22,782 nucleotides of DNA, from contig HF996042.1 in assembly GCA_000432515.1 (NCBI GenBank), forward strand, positions 1 through 22,782, given 5' to 3'. The notes under the pieces were generated by a model. That model had not been told where the DNA came from, ran no database searches, and saw nothing but the letters and a program-made list of their open reading frames with translations. Made by a program: the position numbers and the translations under genes. This stretch comes from Bacteroides sp. CAG:545 (GTDB taxonomy: Bacteria > Bacteroidota > Bacteroidia > Bacteroidales > UBA932). Positions 18,301 through 22,782 of the stretch are shown in pieces (position 1 is the stretch's first letter; the number at the start of each line of letters is the position of its first letter).

Positions 18301-18413
18301 GTCTGCAGGGTATCACACTTCTTCCTATAGTCTGAGAGGACAAGACTCTGGCCATCAGCTGCTTCTCCTATCGATAAACAGATAATGCAAATAAAGAGAA
18401 ATTTGCGGAACAT
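15314..18413 (-). pseudogene. Golvesin-domain N-acetylmuramoyl-L-alanine amidase-like protein, frameshifted
   Basis: Two overlapping open frames make one family member of about 1030 residues. The first half (18413 to about 17275) has a signal peptide and the start of an Amidase_3-like zinc fold (IALWQSHG with His165, then Glu188, then the NAGAYVMTPRERD strand). A golvesin-type beta domain (about 225-390) is inserted in this fold. The second half resumes with ADAVKIGGG, then SFAFHTDAG and VPAALLELLSHQNFADM (remaining His and Glu), an Fn3-like domain and a C-terminal domain of unknown role. The frames differ by one base. Removing one G at 17274-17275 restores a single frame and makes a perfect 9 bp tandem repeat. 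The second open frame starts only at a TTG, so separate translation is doubtful. Members are often labelled xanthan lyase, but the residues point to a peptidoglycan amidase. Confidence 0.82.
17271..17289. repeat. Imperfect 9/10 bp tandem duplication at frameshift
   Basis: On the plus strand TGCCGGTACC (17270-17279) is followed by TGCCGTACC (17280-17288). The only difference is one extra G in the first copy. Without it the two copies are identical and the amidase frame is continuous, reading GTAGTAHSVEESGAG in the protein. A six-base G run at 17237-17242 is a second possible site of the indel. Confidence 0.6.
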
Positions 18414-18431
18414 CGCTGGATTCTAATTCTG

Positions 18432-19508
18432 TTACTTGTTCTTGCGTCTGAAAAATGCTATGCACACGAGGATTATGGAACTGACAGCCATACCTATGGC
18501 ATCAGCGCGGAAATCATTGATATCACAACTGCGGTAGTCTGTCAGGCCCTGGCCGAGTTCTGTGCCGATGGCGAGAATGCAGCCGGCCGCGAATATCAGC
18601 ACTATTGACAATATTGTCCTGAAATTTCCTTTGATTTTCCGGCCGAATGTCGCATAGGCGAGCAGCGGGAACGGGAAGAACATGGAGAAATGCATTATCT
18701 TGTCTGTGGGAATGCCTAAAAACATTCCGGACGCCATGTCGATGTTATCGAAATGTCCGAAGCAGAGGAATCCTACGGCAATGAAGTACAGAGCCATCAG
18801 CACGGGATAGATCAGGCAGCGCCTCGCAAGTATAGGCTTGGCGAATTCAAGGGTACCGAAGTATTCCGGTCTGTGGAAATCCGGTTTTTCACAACCTATC
18901 GGGGACCAGCTCACAAAATGTATATGGGCGGTTTTGTCGCCGCATTTGTAGAAGTTCGCGCTGACGGTATCCGGCATATTTTCCGGATCAATGCCCATGA
19001 ATCTGAATGGGATGAACAGTCCTGAATTCCAGCTGAACTCCTTGTCATTGATCTCTACCGCCTCATGCTCCAATGTGCTGAATCTGCGGATCTGCTTGAG
19101 CTGTTCTGCATGATAGTGGGTACAATCCTGACGGTTTTTGCGTTTGGCTGCAAGAAGTGTCCCGATGCAGTTCAACTCGAAATTGTAATATGTTCCGTCC
19201 GCTGGATCTGCCACGAAGAATTCGCAGCAGCTGTCTTCCCATACTGGGCCGTTGTCTTCCAATGCCTGAGCTCGCAAGTCCAGGCCATTTACAGTATAAA
19301 GGATACCTATACCTTTCTTGCACCAGCCCACATTGACCTTGCAGAATGGCTTGTACGGAAAATCTTCCGGCCAGTTCACCGTGTCTATCTGGGCCGAGCC
19401 GGTCTGAGTTTCCTCGACGGCATTTGTCAGCATTGCGCTGAATGATTCTATATCTGTCGCTCTGTCAAGTCCTGCGACGAAAGGTACAGTAAGTTTCTTC
19501 TTTTCCAT
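18432..19508 (-). CDS. CBM9-like domain fused to VanZ-like membrane domain
   Basis: A 358-residue two-domain protein. Residues 1-225 resemble the carbohydrate-binding family 9-like group: PVWEDSCCEFFVADPADGTYYNFELNCIGTLL in the middle and WSPIGCEKPDFHRPEYFGTLEF at the end. Residues 230-355 hold four predicted membrane segments (about 231-250, 270-288, 299-316, 335-353) with the VanZ-like signature DKIMHFSMF, then GTELGQGL, then DINDFRADAIGM. There is no signal peptide before the first domain, so it would face the cytosol unless topology is unusual. It lies 12 bases after the ABC exporter and 18 bases before the amidase, firmly inside the operon. The function is unknown. VanZ relatives affect sensitivity to cell-wall drugs, and the context suggests envelope biogenesis. 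Confidence 0.82.
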   Translation of the reverse strand: MEKKKLTVPFVAGLDRATDIESFSAMLTNAVEETQTGSAQIDTVNWPEDFPYKPFCKVNVGWCKKGIGILYTVNGLDLRAQALEDNGPVWEDSCCEFFVADPADGTYYNFELNCIGTLLAAKRKNRQDCTHYHAEQLKQIRRFSTLEHEAVEINDKEFSWNSGLFIPFRFMGIDPENMPDTVSANFYKCGDKTAHIHFVSWSPIGCEKPDFHRPEYFGTLEFAKPILARRCLIYPVLMALYFIAVGFLCFGHFDNIDMASGMFLGIPTDKIMHFSMFFPFPLLAYATFGRKIKGNFRTILSIVLIFAAGCILAIGTELGQGLTDYRSCDINDFRADAIGMAVSSIILVCIAFFRRKNK

Positions 19509-19520
19509 ATAGTATTGACA

Positions 19521-21356
19521 CTAAAGACTTTGCATGTCCGTAAGCTTTTTGTAATAGCCATTGAGGGCGAGGAGTTCTTCGTGCTTGCCGCGCTCTACGA
19601 TATGGCCTTCGTGCATTACGATAATCTCATCTGAATTCTTGATGGTGGAAAGACGGTGAGCGATGGCGATGGTGGTCCTGCTGCTCATAAGTCTGTCCAA
19701 TGCCTCCTGAACGAGTCTTTCGGATTCGGTGTCGAGTGATGCTGTCGCCTCGTCGAGGATTAGGATCGGAGGGTTCTTCAGTATGGCTCTGGCAATGCTT
19801 AACCTCTGTCTCTGTCCACCGGAAAGTTTCATTCCGCGGTCTCCGATATTGGTATTGTAGCCGTCTTCTTTCTCCATTATGAATTCATGCGCATTGGCAA
19901 TCTTGGCTGCAGCTATCACATCTTCCATTGTAGCGCCTTCCACACCGAAAGCTATATTGTTGAAAATGGTATCGTTGAACAATATCGGCTCCTGGTTCAC
20001 ATTGCCCATCAGGCTGCGCAGGCTGTGGATTTTCAGGTCACGCAGGTCGGTTCCGTCTATCTTGATGCTGCCTTCAGTCACGTCGTAGAATCTCGGAATC
20101 AAGTCCACGAGCGTGGATTTTCCGGCTCCTGACTCACCCACAATCGCGATGGTGTGGCCTTTCTTCACGGTCAGGTTGATGTCATCCAATATCTTGCGGT
20201 CAGCACTATAGGAGAATCCGACGTGCTCGAATGTGATGGCATCATTGAATCCGTCAGTTTCTTTCGCCTGAGGTTTCTCTGTGATGGTGCTTACGGTATC
20301 TAGGATTTTATTGATTCGCTCTACTGAAGCCATACCTTTAGGGATATTGTAGCCGGCCTTGGCGAAGTCTTTCAACGGATTGATGACGCTGTACAGTATC
20401 ACCATGTAGAAGATGAATGTAGGAGCGTCGAACCAGGCTTTTTCGCTGAGGATGATGATTCCGCCGAACCATAACACAATCATAATCAGGACTGTGCCGA
20501 GGAATTCGCTCATAGGATGTGCAAGTGCCTGTCTTGTAGCGACTCTGCCGGTCTTTTTCTTCACGGCCTCGGTGACATTGTCAAATCTGTTCTGCATCTT
20601 GTCCTCTGCCACGAATGCCTTGATCACCCTGAGTCCGCCCAATGTCTCTTCGAGCTGGGACATGGTGTCGCTCCACAGTGCTTGCGCCTGGAGTGAGCGT
20701 TTTTTCAATGTTCTGCCAAGCGCGCTCATAAGCCAGATCAGCAGCGGTGCCACGAGAATCGTGAAAACAGTTAGCTGCCAGCTTGTGATTATCAATGTGC
20801 CGATATAGAAGATGATGAGGATCGGGTTCTTGAGGAGCATGTCCAATGTGCTCATTATCGAGTTCTCGACTTCTCCGATATCACCGCTCATTCGTGCGAT
20901 GATGTCTCCTTTTCTTTCCTGCGAGAAGAAGCCGAGAGGGAGGGTGAGAATCTTGTTGTAGAGTTCGCGTCTCATGTCTCTCACGACGCTTGTACGTATA
21001 GGTATCATTATCGCTGATGCACCGAAGTAGCAGGATGTCTTGAAGAAGGTCATGATTCCCAGCCCCAGACACATCAGGAGCAATGTTACAGATGCGCCCT
21101 TGTCCTGTATGAGCATTGTGACGCCGTAGTACGCGTTGTTGATGACGATTTCCTTGAACGATGCGTCAGTGCTGTCCCACGGAATGAATGTATAGACCGT
21201 GGTGTCCATCTTGAAGAGTATCTGGAGTATCGGGATGATAAGTGAGAAGGAGAAGATGTTGAGCACTGCTGACAAAATGTTCAGCACAACGGCTCCACCC
21301 AGATATCCGTTGTATGGTTTGACGTACTTGACCAGTACTTGCCAGAATTCTTTCAT
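19521..21356 (-). CDS. ABC exporter, MsbA-like (fused membrane and ATPase domains)
   Basis: A 611-residue half-transporter with an N-terminal six-helix membrane domain (about 20-345) and a C-terminal ATPase. Walker A is GESGAGKST at 407-415, the Q-loop lies in NVNQEPILF, the signature LSGGQ is at 511-515, Walker B is ILILDE at 531-536 and the switch His is His567. Such proteins work as homodimers and export lipids, glycolipids or drugs. MsbA flips lipid A core. It is first in a minus-strand operon with CBM9-VanZ, amidase, cyuA and Stealth genes, which fits an envelope substrate. Upstream is an unusual repeat array and a good promoter match, giving a predicted leader of about 400 bases. The substrate is not determined by sequence. 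Confidence 0.9.
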   Translation of the reverse strand: MKEFWQVLVKYVKPYNGYLGGAVVLNILSAVLNIFSFSLIIPILQILFKMDTTVYTFIPWDSTDASFKEIVINNAYYGVTMLIQDKGASVTLLLMCLGLGIMTFFKTSCYFGASAIMIPIRTSVVRDMRRELYNKILTLPLGFFSQERKGDIIARMSGDIGEVENSIMSTLDMLLKNPILIIFYIGTLIITSWQLTVFTILVAPLLIWLMSALGRTLKKRSLQAQALWSDTMSQLEETLGGLRVIKAFVAEDKMQNRFDNVTEAVKKKTGRVATRQALAHPMSEFLGTVLIMIVLWFGGIIILSEKAWFDAPTFIFYMVILYSVINPLKDFAKAGYNIPKGMASVERINKILDTVSTITEKPQAKETDGFNDAITFEHVGFSYSADRKILDDINLTVKKGHTIAIVGESGAGKSTLVDLIPRFYDVTEGSIKIDGTDLRDLKIHSLRSLMGNVNQEPILFNDTIFNNIAFGVEGATMEDVIAAAKIANAHEFIMEKEDGYNTNIGDRGMKLSGGQRQRLSIARAILKNPPILILDEATASLDTESERLVQEALDRLMSSRTTIAIAHRLSTIKNSDEIIVMHEGHIVERGKHEELLALNGYYKKLTDMQSL

Positions 21357-21413
21357 TTACGTATTGTCTAATTTTTAAACTTGTTTCTGTCCGTTATGTA
21401 ACACTCAAGGGCC

Positions 21414-21709
21414 CTGCTTAGAACCATTCATTCAAAGCTCGAAGGACTCTGCGTAGCACTTTCATCCAAGCTTCAAGTGCTCTGTTTAGCACCTTCATCC
21501 AGGCATCAATGGTTCAGCCAAACTCCTTCATTCAGGCATCAAGGCTCAGCCAAGCTCCTTCATTCAAGCCTCAATGGTCAGTCAAGCACCTTCATTCAGG
21601 CATCAAGGGCTCTGCGTAGCACCTTCATCCAGGCCACAATGGCTCAGCCAAGCTCCTTCATTCAGGCATCAATGGCTCAGTCAAGCACCCTCATTCAGGC
21701 ATCAAGGGT
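21414..21709. repeat. Minisatellite, nine units of 32-35 bp
   Basis: Units start at 21414, 21449, 21482, 21515, 21547, 21579, 21612, 21645 and 21678. Each has the core CCTTCATTCAGGCATCAA or a close variant. By their first bases they fall into three types: A (CTGCGTAGC-like; units 1-3 and 7), B (CAGCCAAGC-like; units 4, 5 and 8) and C (CAGTCAAGC; units 6 and 9). The order AAABBCABC suggests a higher-order A-B-C unit of about 98 bp that was duplicated. Some joints such as 21640-21650 (TGGCTCAGCCA) are palindromic. Unit lengths of both 32 and 33 break any single reading frame. Confidence 0.9.
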
Positions 21710-21767
21710 CAGACCCTTGAAAAGCGCCGCTGCCCCTTGCCGCTGCCCCTTAGAGAATCACATCATG

Positions 21768-21799
21768 CAAAGATAATTATTCTCGCCTTAAGCGGCAAA
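21768..21799 (-). promoter_or_regulatory. Candidate promoter of ABC exporter operon
   Basis: On the minus strand TTTG (21799-21796) is followed after 20 bases by TATCTTTG (21775-21768), a good match to the Bacteroidota -33/-7 promoter. Transcription would start near 21762 and run through the whole minisatellite before reaching the ATG at 21356. Confidence 0.5.
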
Positions 21800-21907
21800 T
21801 TCCTTTTTTAGTAAGCATTTAAAAATAGTTTTGTAACGATTTGTGATGGATTTTCGAGGATAAATTCCTTTTACAAGACGGAGCGTGCTGGACAGCAAAC
21901 GTGTAAC

Positions 21908-21936
21908 CGGCAACAAGAAGCCCCTGTGAGGACCAG
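21908..21936 (+). repeat. Left arm of perfect 29 bp inverted repeat
   Basis: The 29 bases here are the exact reverse complement of 22192-22220. The arms enclose about 255 bases. The first part (CGGCAACAAG) also occurs at 22120-22129 in a variant. Confidence 0.85.
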
Positions 21937-21954
21937 TGAGTACCATTTTCATTG

Positions 21955-21967
21955 GGACTCTGTCCCA
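21955..21967. repeat. GGGAC-TCT-GTCCC hairpin
   Basis: A 5 bp stem around TCT. With the bases before it (21946-21965) it is the exact reverse complement of positions 1-20 at the left edge, so the motif occurs twice in opposite orientation. Confidence 0.7.
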
Positions 21968-22001
21968 AACCCTGACGCTCCGCGCGGCCTTTTCGTCCTC
22001 C

Positions 22002-22023
22002 ACGTATTTGCTGTCGCAAATAC
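22002..22023. repeat. GTATTTGC/GCAAATAC hairpin
   Basis: A perfect 8 bp stem with a TGTC loop. Its GCAAAT/ATTTGC arms resemble those in the four repeats at 22438-22629. Confidence 0.65.
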
Positions 22024-22118
22024 CCGGACCCGGCCGGTCGTCTGATGACGACTTGTTAATTCCGCTACACGGACAACAGCGTTAAATATATATATAGCTA
22101 GCCGAAGCCATTGTAGCC

Positions 22119-22147
22119 GGCAACAAGGTTGCCCCGGTGGGGACCTG
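22119..22147 (+). repeat. Variant of the 29 bp repeat with GCAAC-AAG-GTTGC hairpin
   Basis: The stretch begins like 21908-21936 (CGGCAACAAG, then GCCCC, GTG, GGACC) but differs in the middle, creating a small hairpin, GCAAC-AAG-GTTGC. An inverted relative, AGCAACCTTGTTGCC, is present near 51-65. Confidence 0.6.
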
Positions 22148-22172
22148 CCGCCCTCGGCACTAGAGGGAGGGG

Positions 22173-22186
22173 CCCACGATAGTGGG
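22173..22186. repeat. CCCAC-GATA-GTGGG hairpin
   Basis: A 5 bp perfect stem with a GATA loop inside a G/C-rich block just before the right arm of the 29 bp inverted repeat. It may add to a larger folded structure. Confidence 0.5.
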
Positions 22187-22191
22187 AGGGC

Positions 22192-22220
22192 CTGGTCCTC
22201 ACAGGGGCTTCTTGTTGCCG
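22192..22220 (-). repeat. Right arm of perfect 29 bp inverted repeat
   Basis: The exact reverse complement of 21908-21936 over all 29 bases. Beyond the arms the match fades within a few bases. Confidence 0.85.
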
Positions 22221-22250
22221 TATACACCTGGAGTTCAGCGACACACAAGG

Positions 22251-22359
22251 CGCAGCGCGTAAATTGCAGATTATCAATTATTTAACCGAAATCAGAGTTA
22301 TGGTTTTTACAACTCTGAAAGTGGTTATTTTGCTGAGTATCAGCGCTTTACGCGCTGCG
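22251..22359. repeat. Imperfect 109 bp palindrome, copy 2 (centre 22305)
   Basis: The outer arms CGCAGCGCGTAAA (22251-22263) and TTTACGCGCTGCG (22347-22359) are perfect complements. The inner arms TCAGAGTT (22292-22299) and AACTCTGA (22311-22318) are also perfect. All share the same centre, 22305. The segments between pair at about half their positions, as expected for a decayed palindrome. It is related to the element at 95-205. Confidence 0.8.
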
Positions 22360-22437
22360 CGTCCTGTATTGTCATAGCCCGCGGCGAATTGCGAAGCACC
22401 CTGAGTTGAGCGGGCTCTTGCCGCTGTTCGGGACAAC

Positions 22438-22629
22438 ATCCATGAAAGGGTGACGTGGGCAAATAGACCTGATTTGCATACGTGACAACATCAATGCAGG
22501 ACGACAGGGGCTGAAAGGCCGGATCTGCACACGAGGATTCAGGCACGGGGGCAAAACCCCACGATTTGCACCCGTGAAGTTCAATGTGAAGGGCGACGGT
22601 GGCAAAAAGGCTTGATTTGCACACGTGAA
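22438..22629 (+). repeat. Four degenerate ~45-50 bp direct repeats
   Basis: Units run roughly 22438-22486, 22489-22536, 22537-22579 and 22580-22629. The shared end is GATTTGCACACGTGA or a variant, preceded by GGGCAAA or GGCAAAA. Units 1, 3 and 4 contain GCAAA and TTTGC arms that can form a small hairpin; unit 2 has lost it. Unit spacing varies and no spacers of constant length are present, so this is not a CRISPR. Confidence 0.65.
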
Positions 22630-22754
22630 CCCCGGGACCTCCGCAGGTACAGGCGCGCTGTAACTTACCTTGTTTTCATGATGTTTACAGGGCGATCATC
22701 ATTATGATAGGCAAGCCGGACAGCGGCATAGCCCGCTTATCCCAATCCCCCTAA

Positions 22755-22771
22755 CCCCCTTTTCAAGGGGG
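22755..22771. repeat. CCCCCTT-TTC-AAGGGGG hairpin
   Basis: A perfect 7 bp stem with a 3-base loop, preceded by ATCCCCCTAA. Such C-rich/G-rich hairpins are widespread extragenic repeats. It lies near the right edge, so its gene context is unknown. Confidence 0.6.
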
Positions 22772-22782
22772 CACATCAGGGC

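Larger units (their letters stand above)
21357..22782. other. Gene-free, repeat-rich intergenic region
   Basis: About 1.4 kb with no open frame I trust. It holds, in order, a nine-unit minisatellite (21414-21709), two short direct copies of CCGCTGCCCCTT near 21728-21750, a candidate promoter, a 29 bp inverted repeat (21908-21936 with 22192-22220), several small hairpins, a 109 bp palindrome (22251-22359), four degenerate ~45-50 bp repeats (22438-22629) and a C-rich hairpin at the right edge. Open frames through the repeats are by-products of the periodicity. Confidence 0.75.

Noticed and set aside
21477..21776. Plus-strand open frame through the minisatellite with FIQAS-type repeats
   Set aside because: The repeat creates the open frame. 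Mixed 32 and 33 base units shift the frame, and no start signal or conserved peptide is seen.
21826..21833. TAGTTTTG as a plus-strand promoter
   Set aside because: It fits TAnnTTTG but lacks a -33 TTTG and leads to no gene within the window.
1..22360. The 22 kb block as a composite mobile element bounded by the shared palindromes
   Set aside because: It contains housekeeping genes such as parE, has no transposase or integrase, and the end elements are diverged and not positioned like transposon termini.
22438..22629. Possible CRISPR array
   Set aside because: Repeats are imperfect, lack unique spacers of constant length and have no cas genes nearby.

Overview
The window looks like chromosome of a Bacteroidales bacterium (phylum Bacteroidota). 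The evidence is a PCMD-type surface lipoprotein beside an outer-membrane barrel, a Bacteroidota-style ParE, a golvesin-domain amidase of the kind often labelled xanthan lyase, a CBM9-like/VanZ protein, and candidate promoters of the TTTG / TAnnTTTG type. GC content is moderate. I see no transposase, integrase, phage gene, tRNA, rRNA or CRISPR array. The genus cannot be fixed from the sequence alone.

Layout. Positions 1-258 are non-coding and hold a ~110 bp imperfect palindrome and small hairpins. Positions 259-2152 (minus) are a two-gene unit: outer-membrane barrel, then PCMD lipoprotein. Positions 2398-6654 (plus) are an operon of parE, a PlsC-type acyltransferase and a long-chain acyl-CoA synthetase, closed by a strong bidirectional terminator at 6666-6708. 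Positions 6721-11833 (minus) are a tight four-gene operon: TPR protein, HAD hydrolase, WalJ-like metallo-beta-lactamase-fold protein and PhoA-type phosphatase lipoprotein. Positions 11928-12932 (plus) hold one exported M28-like protein that appears to have lost its catalytic residues. Positions 12936-21356 (minus) form a likely five-gene operon: MsbA-like ABC exporter, CBM9-like/VanZ fusion, frameshifted golvesin-domain amidase, CyuA-type cysteine desulfidase and a Stealth-family phosphotransferase. Positions 21357-22782 carry no gene I can support but are dense in repeats.

Themes. Most genes serve the cell envelope: lipid acylation and activation, lipid export, peptidoglycan amidase, surface lipoproteins and polymer phosphotransfer. 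ParE, WalJ and cysteine desulfidase are general functions.

The most interesting structure is non-coding. A nine-unit minisatellite of ~33 bp lies just upstream of the ABC exporter and, if the promoter I identify is right, is transcribed as its 5' leader. Related palindromic elements occur in the two intergenic regions at either end of the window. A perfect 29 bp inverted repeat and four degenerate ~45-50 bp direct repeats lie on the right. In the genes, the main points are a single-base frameshift in the amidase inside a short duplication, and an M28 protein with most metal and catalytic residues replaced.
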